A stretch of DNA of 64,000 nucleotides from Anseranas semipalmata (Eukaryota; Chordata; Aves; Anseriformes; Anseranatidae): contig VXAA01001497.1 of the NCBI GenBank assembly GCA_013399115.1, forward strand, positions 664,772 through 728,771, given 5' to 3'. Made by a program: the position numbers and the translations under genes. This document shows positions 1 to 14,506 of the stretch, in pieces (within the stretch, counting starts at the first letter, position 1; each line of letters starts with the position of its first letter). The notes below the pieces were generated by a model. The model saw only the letters and a program-made list of their open reading frames with translations, was not told the origin of the DNA and searched no databases.

Positions 1-977
1 AGACCAACGGCTATGATTTCAGTGTATTACCCAGCAGCTCTGGACCTTGCCCCCAAGAGAGATGAGCACAGCCAGCTCCCAGGTCTGTGATCAGCCAGGA
101 CAAAGCCAGCTAGCAGCAGGCTTTCCCAGCATCACATGTGCAAGAAACAGCCCACCACCACCTCGGATGGCATCCTTCAGGAGAGGTAAGTGTCTGCTAA
201 GAGCCCTCTGGGTCAGAAGGTGGCTGAGGCTTGGGCATGCATCTCCACCTCTTTGAAGAGGCTCCTTCATGACCATGCTTCATGAACTACACTTCTCTGG
301 TTGATGTGCTTTAGAGGGGCTACTCTGCATCTCATGTAGGCATTTCTATGAGCTACGCATTGAACTGGAGCTCCCTGGATCTTATTAGAGCTCTTCTACA
401 TATATTTTGCATATTCAATATTTACATATTAAAAACAAAACAAAACATTTTTTCTCATGAATGCAAAAGCATCACAACAGGAACGCACATTGCTTCCTGC
501 TGCTGTATGAAATATCTCCTTAAGTGCTTTGAAATACAGTCAGTCTAGCCATTTAATGACAACTTTATGAAATCATCATAAAGGACTACTTCTCACAAGA
601 GGGATTTGAAAGCAAACTAGCTCCAAATTTTACATATTTCATAAATAATCCATGTAATTTTTTTAACTAATTCTGGCTGATATTGTTAGACAAATCTAAT
701 AAACTTTAATGGCCCTCATCTTGGTATTAAATTGGTCTCAGTACCAAACAAAGCTGAGTTCATAACCTGTTTAGATCGGCAGAGGTTTCCGGCTCCTCCT
801 TCTCATCTATTATTAGAAAATCTCCTTGTCATGTACAAAGAGAGAAAGTTTGATAAAATTTAGTTTATATGACGCACCTAAGCAATTTACTGAGGAGATA
901 TGATGCAAAATTATTAGTCACTTTCTGTACATAATGCTTTTTATTTCATATCCAGCTGAATCTTGGTCTTTCTAATT

Positions 978-1008
978 AAAAAAAAAAAAAAAAAAAAAGA
1001 AAAAAAAA
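978..1008. repeat. poly-A tract
   Basis: A run of adenines interrupted by one G at 999, directly visible. No transposon body or target duplication is obvious on either side, so it is annotated only as low-complexity sequence. Confidence 0.95.
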
Positions 1009-1339
1009 TATTTGCTGGTGTTCTGAACGTCTCATTTTGAAGATAGCTCCAGTTTTTGTGCTATTTACAGTTGTAGTTCTAATTGTGACTTTGACTGTAA
1101 TGCCTTTGTAACTTGTGCAAATTGCCATGTTATGTATGCTAATTATCTGTTAAAGACACAATAGCCCTTAAGTACCTTCTCTTCATAGGTATAGAAATGC
1201 TAAATCTTTCTTTTGCTTCCTCGCCTCCAAGTCATTTATTTGAATTTTAAAACCACTTTAGCTTTTCAAAACATTTAACCCCAATAATATAATATTCACT
1301 TTATGTTTTATGATAAAAAACTTTTCTTTGAAACACAGA

Positions 1340-1423
1340 GAATCCCAGTAAAAGTGGTACAAAATACAACTGTACAACAGTGAATCCTGGTACAAGTGGT
1401 GCAAAGCACAACTGTACAAGTTT
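1340..1423. repeat. 42-bp tandem duplication (two diverged copies)
   Basis: Copy 1 (1340-1381) and copy 2 (1382-1423) align over their whole length with a handful of substitutions. Both begin GAATCC, contain AAGTGGT and share ACAACTGTACAA. The period is 42, a multiple of three, so the minus-strand open frame over it shows a 14-residue Cys/Thr-rich repeat. That peptide is more likely a by-product of the duplication than a real protein. Confidence 0.85.
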
Positions 1424-4095
1424 CTCCTAGATAGTATCTTAAAAAGGCCTTTCTGCTGTAAAACTCATCAGTCTCCACTTTAAACAGCAGAAGAAATCCA
1501 AAGATCTTCTGAGCACCCTCACCCAACTTTCATGCAGATTGGGGTGACACTACCTCTAGTGCATAGCAAAGTTGGTTTCACAGAGAATGAAACAGATGAA
1601 CTAAAAGTTTAGCGAAGACAGATTTGTTTTCCATTTCTAGTGAGGAATGTGCTGATAAGATAGCTAGGTAGAGCACCTAGTTCCTCTATTCACCAAAATA
1701 AATCGGCCACTACTCTTGAATGCATACAATGCTCTTGAATAGCACTTGAAAATGCCATATGATGTCTTTAGACTACACAGCAATTTGTATTTACTAGCTT
1801 AAAGGTCACTACGTCTAAAGAAGACAAACTCATACATTAGTTTTAAAAAACGCTGGTAAAGTAGCTGTTTACTAAAGTTCTGTGAACCAGCGTGTTCTTT
1901 GCAAGCACTTAAGAAATGTCTTCTTCCCATGCTACCATACATAACCAATTATCCACTGTGGGAGCAATGTGCATGCCTGAAATGAAAAAGGGCTCTGAAC
2001 ATGGATTTCACAGCAAAGACAGCACTGCAGCAAAGTGGACAGAAAGTCACTGAATGGAACATGCAAAATTTCTCGTACAAGATGAATCCAAAGGTTGTTT
2101 TGCAAGACCAGAACCACGATGAAAACTACAAGTCTTTTTTCTCCAGTTTTGACGCTCAATTCAAAAGCTCCTTCAATTGATTTACTTCCAGATTAGGTTC
2201 TAACTATGTGTTTCTTTAAATACCTACGAGACATAAAGAAAGACAATCTGTCTGTTAAAAACAAACCAACTTGCTGTAATGCAAAAGATTTATCATAAGG
2301 ACTGTGTTCAGCATACAGTGACAGCAACCATTTTTCCACGATACCTTTTGTGTGAATTCCTACAGGAACAATAAATAAAATCACACTTTAAACACGCAAA
2401 CACCAGGCTGTATCACCGAAACCTTCGTGTACGAACACCAAAAAATCTCTCAATGGCATAAAAACAATTAGTGGCTAGCCAGCAGCAGAACTGAGCTGTT
2501 CCTTGCAAGACATACCAGTCATTACTTATCTCAGTCACCTGGTAACAGATCTTACAGAAAAAGGAAGACAGGGAGAGCAAAGCTCTACTAAATCTCTTAT
2601 ATAGTCCCCAGAAGGTGTCAATACAAGATTTTCCCCTACAATTGTTTTGATCCTGAAAGAGATTAGGTGCAGCACACACACACACAAAGAACAAGGCAGC
2701 TACTTTTCAGTGCAATGTGACAGGAGAAGCAGTACCGCTAAGGCTGGACATCAGGCGCAGCGGGATGTCGAAACCACTTGCACATTCAGTCCCTTGCAAT
2801 CTGGAGAGCAAAGCAAATGAGCTGTGGTATGGCTACTGGCAATTAGTGGTGCTTCTGCATCTCAAGGGATACTAGCTGAAGTGTGATTCTGAACACGAGT
2901 CTTTCTCAGGCCCCCTGGGAACTGAATGGATGATACCAATTTCCAAGGATTTTATACTCTGGCTTTGCTCCAAATTAGAGCAAAACTGAAACACTTCAAA
3001 TAATCTTGGGAGGAAAATTCCATGGCTGTTTTGTTTGTTTATTTTTCATTGTTTGCACTTATTTCTAGAGAAATCAAAATAAATAAAAAATGAATTGCAA
3101 GCATCATTTCAAAACTAAGAATGAAAAAAAATGTATTCCAAAACACTAAAATGTGCTCTGTCTGACAGTCTATTTTTTCTTTTTAAAACAAAAGTCTACT
3201 GCAGTTGACCTGCTTTCGTGAAGTATTTTGATTTCAACAGAACTGCATTTTCCAGGAGAGCTTTCACACCCCCAAAATTTGTAGATTTCTTCCATCTGTC
3301 TCTCACTTAGCCAAAATATACATTTCATATTTTATTCATTTTTTATCTTCAGCTCATAAAACAGCCTTTGTCATTCCCTAGCTGATTCCCATTTTTCCAT
3401 TATCCACTGCCAACCTATTTATCTCTTACCGTATGAAAGCGCACAGGTACAGGGTCTGCCAGAGGCAGTTCCAATGTCACACCACACCTTGGCCCGATAC
3501 ATACAGCACTACATATAGCGTATTTACAGTTCCACAAACTTCTTCATAAACAAATATCAAAGGTCCAGGTCACATCCACCGGTCTCAGATAACTCCACTG
3601 ATGTGACAACATTGCAACTGGCATAAAATAAGAGAAACCCTGATGAACTAAGTGCTGCACATACCATTCACTGCTACCACCTGCTCTCCAGTTACATAAC
3701 TTCTTTTCTTTCTCCCTGCTATTCATCTGTCTGACCAAAGCCTACCTTCACAGACCTGTGTGCAAAATGTGATGATTTTCAGACAACCACTGAAACTAAT
3801 CTGAAGGCACAATTTCTCAGGTCTCACCCATCACTGCAAGCGTGGAAGGTTTCTTCCTAGGGGGAAGGATCTGCCATCAACTGTAGAAGGACTCAGAATT
3901 TACTACCAATGCATGCCATGTGAACATGGCATTCCCTGCCATAAACAGGACTTTCTGTCTCTTGGGAATCTCAGTCTGCTGATGAGCAACAGAAAATTAC
4001 TTCCCCCACCATCACAAGCTTGTTACAAAGTCACAGAAAGCATAAACAGATAAAGACACCTTTGATACACAGAAAATGCATGACTAATACAAGAT

Positions 4096-4245
4096 GAATC
4101 ACAGAAATGATGGTTGGAAGAAACCTTTGGGGGTCATCCAGTCTAACCTCCCACTCAAAGCAAGGACCATCACTAACATGAGATGATGTCAGCTGTGACT
4201 TTGCTTAGCTAACTCTAGAAAACCTCCAGGGACCTTAGAACTGAA
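4096..4245 (-). mobile_element. CR1 LINE 3'-end fragment (minus strand)
   Basis: Read on the plus strand it begins GAATCACAGAAATGATGGTT, followed by GGAAGAAACCTTTGGGGGTC and CATCCAGTCTAACCTCC. This is a diverged reverse complement of the usual CR1 3' end, in which ATTCTGTGATT lies at the terminus and the GGTTGGACC..CCTTCCAACC block precedes it. The match weakens after about 4,200, but AAAACCTCCAGGGA near 4,220 still fits. It is a short, 5'-truncated, old copy without coding capacity. Confidence 0.85.
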
Positions 4246-7200
4246 ACCCAAATATCTATTTCTGTGCATGGAAAAAAATAAATTGAAAAAAAGATCTGGC
4301 AGATGACAAAGCCATCAGACAATTCAGAGTTAAAAAATACACAGAAAGCATAACGACATACATACATAATAAATAGATTACAATCACATTTGAAACAGCA
4401 CTGCCAACTTAAAATTAGGCTATATGATCATCAGCACACCTGAAGCCTAGCCATGCTAAAAACAACACACCTCTAAAATGGCTAAAACCAGATGTCAGGG
4501 AGGGAGGTGGAAAATGTCCAAGAAAATAGCAAAAGTGATGAGAAGGAGACTGGGTGGCTTAGGTATTGCAAGAAGATACATACCTCCTTTTATTTGGGTC
4601 ACCAGTTTAAAACTGTATGAGCACAAACACATTCCTCACTGTGGAATAAAGATGTGATAAAACAATCCCAAAAATAGGGTGAGCAGACCTTCCTTTCTTT
4701 TCGCCTACCTTCAGAAATAATCCTCCTTATGGAATTCACTTTGGCCTTGTGCATACATCCAGGATACCAAAAAGTTCAGTCTGGAGTTAAATCTTCTTTA
4801 ATCTGCCTGGAAAATACTTCTCCTGGAAACAGAAGGAACTCTCTACCTCCATATCTCAATCCACAGAAATCAATCCAGATGGGAGAAGGAAAAGCACTGG
4901 GAGCAGGACTTCTAGTTTGTCATATGCCTTCTCTTTGCAGCAAGATCCTGCGTGTGCAATTGTTCATATGTGCAATTCTCCATTCAGATGTTCACTGCAT
5001 GTAGAGTTTCAGAGGTATTTTATTTCTCCATAGCTTTATCTGTAGGAGGGTAACAAGCAAACAAAACCCAGAAGCAAGCTGTCTGGTGGCTACAGATACT
5101 CTTACAAAAATTCTATAGGTAGCTGGTGGAGGAACATTTGATGGTGGATTGTAGATCCAGTGTATAAAAACAGTTCATGAAAAGGTGCATAAAGGAGTTT
5201 TCAAGACAGAAAAAAAAATTGAGCTTATTATTACAGACATTTAAACCACGTTACTGATAACTTTTTCCATATACAGAAGGATCTAAGTGCTGCATCTTGC
5301 AGAAAAAAGATGTGAGCCAAAGGTGTTTGCATGTCTTAGAAGGCTGGAGGATCTTCAAGCACCCAGCAGATAATAAAATACTGCAATTGCACTTGCACTG
5401 TAGTTTGCAGGATCTGCTCTATTCTGAAGCCTTCAAAACTACTTTTATTTAATACTGTTCCTCCTCTTTGGTTCACACTGCTGATGAAAAATACCCAAAT
5501 CTTCACATTAACCTTTCTCCTAGAATCCCAGCTCATGAACCATACAAAGAAGAATTGGTGGCCACCCCACTTCCTAGCAGATGGGTGTCTCCTCCTGGTT
5601 TGGCATTACATGGCATTTAGGATTACAGCTAATTCAGAGGAGAAGTCTCATGAGCAGACAGTGACATGTCTATGGGGCTGAAAGGTCAACTTCTTTCAGT
5701 TATGGTTGTGGGGCATCTACAAGGAATGCCTGGGTGAAAGCTTGTGAGGCAGCTGGTGCTCCTGTACCTGTTCTATCTATAGATCAAGGACCTCTGCTTT
5801 CAGGGGAAAAAAAATAAATAAATCACTCTGCTTTTAATCAAAAGCACGTTTTTTAAAGAATGTAAATAGAAAAAAATCTTACAGAAATAACAAAACTGAG
5901 CCTAATGATATCATGAGTAATTGTCTTGATTGTGTTATAACATCACACAGGGTGTTTTGTTATTTTTCACAGCATTTTAAAATGTATTCCACTTTCTTCT
6001 GTTTAAAATAGAAATCTTAATCACAAGACTAGGATGTGCTGATTCTATGATATCTGCAAAACTGCAGCCATGCTCTTCTGAATAATCTCCCAGTTTAAAA
6101 AAAAAAAAAAAAAGCTTTCAAATATATATTAAATCATCCTTAGAAATGCAAATGTTAACCAACATAAATGAAGAACTGTCCTGAAGACATTGAATTGTAA
6201 TGACACTTCATTTACATCTACAAATGAAATGCTTTTCTCCTCTCTAAGCTTAAGTGTTATTATGCCTGATTACATTTTCAGCATTTTTTTTTTACTCTTT
6301 TGTTGCTCCATTGGACTATCTGTTTTACAAACAGGTCTAAGCAAAAACAGTTAACATTTCCATCACGTGGACACTCATCTCACTTAATTGTGTAGAGTTC
6401 AAACATTTCTGGGATGGCTGAAATGTATATGGCTTTGCTTAGCAATGCAAACTTCCTTGATCTGCTTGAGCAAAGCCTAGGATACAACAGTGGTTTTGTT
6501 CTGTGATTTTAACGAAGACAAAAAATTAGACGGATTTAGGTCAAAGAAAAAAGAGCATGCTAAAACGCTGTAAAGTTAAAATTCAGCTGCAACAGTAACA
6601 ACTTATCCTAATTAATTATAAACTCCATGAATACTAACTCAAAGATAATGCCAGTTAACACAGCATTTGCAACATTTTTCTTCAAAATTATACTTCAGTA
6701 TTCTCAGTGCCTAATGCTGCAGTGAAATTTCCTGTTTATCATGTCTCCCCCAAATTTTTGCTTTCCTGTTTGTCACAGTGAGAAGTGAAATTATCATTGT
6801 TGTGCCTTGAAGATGTCCCATTTTCTACCAGTAGCAATTAGGCTGACTTCAAACATCAGGGGTTATATATTGAAAATATTTATCCACTTCCTGTTCCATT
6901 ACTTTACTGCCAACGTGAAGTTATTTTCTGAAGTATTTGATCAACAAAGAAATCACTGCATGCTTTTATATTGGTTCTCCCACAGAATTTTTTTCATATT
7001 CAAAATTGGTTAGCCAATAACAAGTCCATACAGTCCATCATATACAATTTTATGCCACATGTAGCCATACAAAATGATGGTGATTAAAAAAAAAAAGAAA
7101 GAAAAGAAAAAAAAAGTAAAAGAATATTGATTTTTGCTGGCATTCATACTTTGTTGAAAATTCTATTTCTGAATCAATCCAAAGTGTGGGGGGGGATTGT

Positions 7201-10200
7201 TTATTCAAAAGCTTTCTCATGGAAAATACTAGAATATTCTTTTCTAAAAGAAAAACAAAGAGCTATTCCAGGAACGGAAATGAGCTTCACGCTACCTGTA
7301 AATCATACATCCTCCAGATGTGTCTCCAGGCAGCCAGGTTGCCAGCAGTGTCACATGAAACCGAACAGGAGTCAATCAGCTGCTTGGCATATTGGCTCAG
7401 GAGCCACGCCGGGGCTGGTGCCCTGCTGCGGCCACAGGCAGGCAGGAGGGAGAGCGTGCCAAGGTGAGAGGAGCCAGCAGCACAGCCCCTGCTCTAGGGG
7501 AAACTGCAGGAGAGCAGAGTGATTCGTGATATATGCGATAGGATGTGCTGCCTTCACTGGGACAACCTAAGGACTCCGCTGTAGAGGAAATCCATTCTCT
7601 CTACTCCTTGTAAGATGTGAGTGCCACAAAGCCAAAACTCACTTCTTGCCCCCATCATCCAAGGGTACTGGTTCAAGGGCCAGCCTTAGTCCCACCAGCC
7701 AGCAAAAACACGACCCACATAATGTTCTGGCCATAGCATAAATTGTACCCGACCTGTAATTCCATGTGCTAGCATTTGGAGATACATAAACAAAACAAAA
7801 TATTCTTTAGTTAAATGTACTGGATATTTAGAGGAAGAGTGAGAAAAGAATTCGGGGTTGTTCCCCTCCCTCTCCCAAGACACTGTTCAAATCTCCAAGA
7901 TAGATTAACGCATGTATCTCGCACGTGACATCAAGGACTGCAGCATGCTCCTAATCAGTCCAACTGGCAACATTAATTTCTGGACAAATGAAAAGGCAGA
8001 TGGATTTCATGTCATGCTATAGACAGAGCAAATTAAGTTCCTAGTGGTTGCAGTAAAAGTATTAAATCCATAAGATAGGAAGGTGTCGTTATTAACTATA
8101 CTACTCTGTAATGCTCCTGAGTTTCAAAAGTGTCACTGATGAGTTAAGATTTCCCCGGGATGGCAGATGAAGAAGTTCTCCAAATATGAGTAAAAATTGC
8201 CAGCAACAGAAGAGATAAGTGATGAAAGATTAAAAGGGCTATGGTTAACATTCATTCATTCATTTCAGTGGATAGCTAAAGTTTCAGAGAAAGGATGGAA
8301 TTGAAACTCCTACATCAGTCAACAACTCTACCCAATAATACATCTCACAGAAGCTTCCTTCAAGAAAAGGACATGCTTTCCATTTCATTTAAACCACAGG
8401 GCATTAGTAATAACTTGAGCACAGTGCGCAGAAAAAATGAGTATGACAAAGCTTGGGTCAGAGGTTCAAACAACTATTTAACAGTTAACTTTCATATTCC
8501 TGACAAAGAGGATACCAACTTCCTCCTACAGCTCTTCACTCCAATACATAATATTCAGTATTTCTCACAAGAAGGCAAAAAAAACGAAGAGAAAAACAAA
8601 CCAAAAATATATGCAAGTGCAAGCCTATCTGGATGCACTTGCCAGAGCAGTCAATGCAGAACAACATGGAGGTATTATTAGCTAACCGCATGAATGAGGT
8701 TAGTGAATCAGCTCATTTATCATTACACTGTTCTAGCCTCTGCTTCACCTAAAATATTGTTTTCCAGGATAAATCACTCAACTTAAAATATCACTTCATA
8801 GTACTCAGATGGATCATAATTCTGCACTGCAAAAAAAGCTGATTCTTAACCAACAAACCCACCCTAGGTAACTGATATTGCCACTACACCCAAAAACACA
8901 ATAAAGGTATTGTGACACATAAAAGCATTATAGCACATACAAATCCAAAAAACTTTTAAAATAAAGACACTCTTTTACACTTTCTCTCAAATATCATACT
9001 TGGTCGGACCTGATCTCTTACTATGTTAACTTGATGTACGCTACAAAACTTTGGAGTCACTGAAATGGTGCCTGGTAGGATAAGACTAATACAGTAAAAA
9101 GACAGGTTGTGAAATCTCAGATGAGGTACCTGACCAGAAGTTAAATAAAATTGAATGAGAGTAAGAACACTAAAAGCCATATCTAACAGCTTTTCTTGAA
9201 CTGCCAGTGAAATCCACAGCCTCGGTATCACTATCACTAAATTGTGCTACTGAGCCAAATGTACACTGAAAGAAAGCATGCCAGCATGAATTATTCATAG
9301 TCAAAGTGGTGTCCCAATATAGACTATAACTGTTATACTTCCTAAAAATTTGAAATAATGTAAGAATACAAAAAACCAAATCTTTCTCCTGTGAACAGAG
9401 GGTAGTTCAGGACAGAACAATACCTAGTCAGGTATACAAAGAGAAAGTCATTATTGCTAAGAAAGTAAGAGCAGTAACAGTAATACAGAGGATGGAAGAG
9501 AAAGCCCATGATGCAGAATTGCAGAAGGCTTAGTTTGGGTAGGAAAGTAACAACTTAAATTTGCATACATTCAAATTAGACTCTTCTCAAGATGCTAAAA
9601 ATGAGAATATGATCAAAAAAAAAAAAGTTATTCAAGCCAATGAATCATTCTGAAATGTTTTTTAAAAAAATATTATGATTACCACCACCACCTTTGTTCT
9701 GCTAGGAACAGTCAACACAACACACAATTATCATCTTGACTGAGAATTCAGAACTGGACACACAGCTTCAGTGCATCACAAACATGAGCTCTCTTGATTA
9801 CACAGGGTTGAACATGTGAAGGATTAATGTTCTGATTTAAAGGAAAAAAAAAAAGAAAAGAAGGCATCAAAAAACATCTACGTCTTCTGTAGGTCTCTTC
9901 TAAACATATTTAACCAGATGTATGCTCAGCAATGCTCAGCTTTTTGATCCATATTAGCCGTGGAAGACTTAAAGACAAAAGCTTTAGCCCTTACCCCCTT
10001 CCAAATAAGTTTCAAACCTTCAAAGTTGCGTGTGCACATTATCTCATGGTGCAAAAACATTTACTATTATTGAATTTACAAAAACTTTTATTTTCTCAAA
10101 ATGCTATGAAAGAACAATAGAAAGCATTTATAGGTAATAAGTTAAGTAAGTATGCATGTCTAGGTGTGATTTTTGTTCCCATATGCTTATTTTACCAGGT

Positions 10201-13200
10201 AGAATGTTTCACAGTTCTCATGCGCTAAAATGAAAATTAAGAGTGAAAGCACCAAATGAGATCCACCATGAATCTGATTGAATATTGATGACTGAGTAAT
10301 AATTTTCTAAAGACAATTTACTATTTTAAAAGGTTATGCTGAATGTTCTCGGAGGGAAAACTCTTCAATGTAAATGTAGAACTAAGGACTGAAATGCTGC
10401 TTTTCTTCATTAATTTCCTCATTCAATTTTGGTTGGTTGGTTTCATTAACTTGCTGTCAATATTAATCTAGATTCTGGTATATTGCCTGTAATCACGCAA
10501 TTCAAACCCCTCCCCCTAATATTTATTTTGGAAGTGTGCTCATAATGTTGTGAGATAAATGCCAAATAATATTTTATTGCTAGAAAACTAAGACACAATG
10601 CTCATACAAAGAAACAACCTGTGACAAGAGTAGGTTTCAGACCAGTAATCACATCTGCCAAAATTCTGGGTCTGAACCATGAAACCATCTCTGGTTACTC
10701 ATCAGACATCACTGATGCACCCTCTATCCACCAAAGAAGAGGCAGCACTGCCACTATCATAATTCACTGTTAAAGAGTTCTAATGATGAAACATGTGATG
10801 TAACAAATTCATGAAGAAATGCATTACAAATTGCAAGATTCATGCACAAAATGGTTAATATTAATTAGAGCTTTCAATGATCCTGGAACTGCTTACTAAA
10901 GTGCCTCACTTGATTGAAATACACTTATTAGCTGTTCAGTCTAAGGTGTGCCTTCCCTTTAAATTAAGCCAATGTGGAAGGAGAAAGAAGAAAACTTGAC
11001 AGGTAAGACGTCCATTGACTTCATTCATACCTGTATACAAATGTACGCAAGTTCCAGATGAGGTACACTAGATCCCAAACCAGCTTATTTTTGTGTGTAA
11101 ATCCAAAGCCAGAATTTTGTGGAAGTAGCTTAGCAGAGTTGGATTTGCACAAGAACAAGTAGTCTCTGGGGTTTCATCATTCAAAATCTTAGCATGCTCC
11201 AGATGACACCTGAAAGCTTGCAATTGCTGCCACAAGTACTGAAGACCAGCAGCTCTGATTTAGTCTTGAACATGAATGTAGAATTCCTTATGTGGTGATC
11301 ATCATGCAGCAGAGATGGACTGTATTTTTTTTTCTGCCAGCTTTGAAGTGTAGCAGCACAGATATCCAAACATTTTGTAGGTTTACAGAGAGAACTGGAT
11401 AATCATCTCACAAGTAGGGAGATTTCAGAAACTTTCTGGGGGAATAACAAATGACTGCAAAGAGGTCACATCTTATAATCTGTAGAAATAGGGTTGTAGA
11501 AGATATGAGCCACATGAAGTCTGGCTTTATTCCTCTCTTTTTATTCTACCATTACATATTGATGCTCAAAGAGAGGTCTCTGAGAACTGAGAAGGGAAAT
11601 TGGCCAAGAACAGTTCACTGATTTAATAGCTTACAGAAACAACTTCCATGAAAATCTAATGGGTTTCTAACATGCCACCCTAGAGGGATGTAGCTGCCTC
11701 CCAATGGTTTTCCTGGGTCTATTTTTGCAGAATCATTTTATGGAGCAGGCCTTCATAATAGGTGAGACTCCAGTTTTGCTGCTCACTTCTGAGCCCAGCT
11801 TTTCATAAAAGCTCACCAGAGCGAGCCCTGCTCTTAGTCCATGACACAGGAGGAGGTTCTAGATCTTGAGCTCCTTTGAAAAAGTGACCATGTGTACCAA
11901 AACCCTGCAGCACATGCACGCACACACATGCAATAGTTATCTGTTAACAACCTGCTCAGAATTCAAGCCCACCAACTACTCATTTTGCAAAAGGAAAGAA
12001 GGAAAAAAGTCACCACCAAACCAACAAATATCAGTGTTTTTGCATCATTCTACTTACACACATTTAGTCACACTGCTCACATATAGTGTGGGTTTACTCC
12101 CAGAGGAGATTTCATTGAGAAAGTCAGAGTAGCTGATCAACATTTAAGGGAAGAGATTAACAACCTGAAGAGGAGCTGTTCCAAACGATGAAACCGATCT
12201 TCCTCCGCATGCTTTTGCTCACACAATTAATAAGGTTTTATAAAAAATGATAAGACTACTCCACGGTGTCTGGTTATTATCAGATTACCATACCCCCAGA
12301 GTATTTCATAGCCAAGTCTTTTTGCATAATTTAAGCAGCATATCCACATGCTAGTAAGACAAGATATGAATTTGAAGGCCTTCATTTATTTCTGTACAGC
12401 TAAACAGCTATTTACAAAGTGTACACCAAGTCTGGCTTGCCTACAATATCAAATGTTTCCCATTTTAGAGTTACAATCCATCTGACCTCTGAATACAACT
12501 GTGAACAGATGTCACAGTTTCATCAGAAAGATCTTCATGTTCCTAAAGTAAATTAAAAGAAAAGAAATCACAGGCGTTTTCAAACTTAGCGTGTGCTGTC
12601 CACAGACACCAGGCATGCTGGGGCTGGGCAGGGCAGGCTGTGCTGCTGAGTGCACAGGAGAAGGCCCACGGGCCTACCCAGGCAACGTGCAGCCTGAATT
12701 CAGCACAAAGGCTGCTTGTTTTTTTTTTGGTCTGTGTGTGCAAAAAAGCTGGGCAGTTGAAAATTAATTATTCTGATGTTTGTTTTTGAGCAAAACTAGC
12801 TGTATTTCTGTTGTATTTTTATCTGTAAAACTAGCTGTGTTTCTACTGAAAACTTTGAAAAACAAAATGCTGCATAAACACAATTTTCACTTTAGGTTAA
12901 ACTAAATGTTGGGGTGGGTGTTTTATTTTCCTTTGAATGTTTTCATTTTCTGAACAAACTTCTTTTGTGTGAAACCGGAATTTTCTCTCTCTTCTGATTC
13001 ACGCAGTCAATCAAAAAATCGATTGCTTGCATCGCTCTACCTACACAGATCTCTATACAGTTTCTACTGTAAATTGTCACTCTCAGCTAGTTCTAAGAAC
13101 CTCAGACAGGGTAATTATGCCCAAATCTGAATGAATACAAGTAGGAGAAGGGGAAAACTCTCAGAATGCTGCTGGGCAGTACATCTAGGTAAATCAGCAA

Positions 13201-14448
13201 TCCCCTCTGTGACAGTATGCCCTCAAAACAAATCGTCCTGCAACATCTGTTTAAATGTGCCTGTTGCTTTCACTGTCTGTGGCCTTCCAAGCTGAGCTGC
13301 TTCTGTCTCTTTATGTGGCTTTCTACTAAAAATCCATTTGTATCAAAATCCGTGGCAATATATTCATTGCCATTAGTGTGAACAGAATGATCTCAATGAA
13401 TCAACTTCTTGAAAGGTTTCACTCTTTACTTGCAGGACAATCAGATGCTAAATACAGTCATACGACGAACTGCAGCATCTCACTTACAAACGTCCCATTT
13501 CTCTCTCAGAAATATGAGACTGGAAAAATTGATTCAGAAACACAGACCTACTTTAGGACAATTGGTTTTAGGATGAGCACAGTCCTGTGAAAATGTAATC
13601 AGGAAGGAAATGGAGTTCCCAGGAGGAAATGGTGTAAGATCATTATTATCTCTAGACGTGCCATAAGAACACCTTATCATTCTGAGATATTTAAGGAATA
13701 TCTTTGTGTGCATCATAATTTAGCAGGTTTCTTCAACTGTTAATATCATTTGTCTCTGATGCAGCAGCTCTCTGTGCTTTTCAGTATTTTTCTGTTTACA
13801 TTGCCCAATAATTTTCTGCTGAATGCATGTATCCCTAGATAATAAAATAATTTTTCTACCGGTGGGTTACTATTGTTAATTATCTTTCACTGATCCCTCA
13901 GGAGAAGTCCACAGATGCCGGGGGGTCTGTAAGATCATATCTGAAAACTATTGTTATCCATGTAGCAATTACTATTTATGTTCCCACACAAATGTTACTT
14001 GAGTTTTCACAGGACAAAATAAAATACTTGATTTACCTGTGGGCTACCATCCTCTTAAAACTGAGGGTAACTCCATTTGTTTAACAACTGAGAGGCCTCC
14101 TGGAAGTTCCCACCTCTCTACATTGACTAACAGATGTGCTTAAGCCAGCTGTTCAAGAGCTTGAAGAAAGGAAATGCACAGTATTTATAATCAATGGTGG
14201 AAAGCTTGGGTCTTTTATAGATCTTTTTAGGTCACTCTAACCGGGCAGGCAAAGATCTGCGTTTCTCACTTGTGTCACATTCAACACAAATTCCTACACG
14301 GATTTCTGCAGGCATCATGTTAATGAAAACAAGCAGCTTATTTTGTATTGGAAGGTTCAAAATTAACCAAGAATATTAATGACTGGACATCAGTCTCTTA
14401 GAGAACCGGCTGCTTGACTGTTCATTGTACATCCTCTGTGAAAACAGT
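4246..14448. other. AT-rich non-coding stretch
   Basis: No gene could be supported. There are A-rich tracts near 6,098-6,113 and 7,086-7,115. A locally GC-richer patch at about 7,310-7,520 carries a donor-like CAAGGTGAG but no matching conserved peptide. A 128-codon frame at 8,295-8,681 has AT-rich, low-complexity content and no recognised domain. An imperfect duplication of AAAACTAGCTGT lies near 12,792 and 12,827. Several AT-rich segments, for example 10,790-10,980, are rich in homeodomain-type words such as TTAATTAG and could be regulatory; this is only a visual impression. Confidence 0.55.
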
Positions 14449-14506
14449 CTTTTGTTTGTTTTTGTGTTTGATTGTTTGTTTGGTTGGTTGTTTTACATTT
14501 GTTTTA
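14449..14506. repeat. TTTG-rich low-complexity repeat
   Basis: Irregular TTTG/TTGG units dominate this short segment. No larger element is evident. Confidence 0.8.

Larger units (their letters stand above)
186..4095. other. AT-rich non-coding stretch
   Basis: No recognisable exon, RNA gene or full transposon was found here. The open frames are short, overlap on both strands and resemble no protein I know. The stretch contains an A-run at 978-1008 and a 42-bp tandem duplication at 1340-1423, listed separately. It could be intergenic or intronic; the sequence alone does not decide. Confidence 0.6.

Noticed and set aside
8295..8681. 128-codon plus-strand frame
   Set aside because: No recognisable domain, AT-rich composition and no splice or promoter context; frames of this length are expected by chance in 64 kb.
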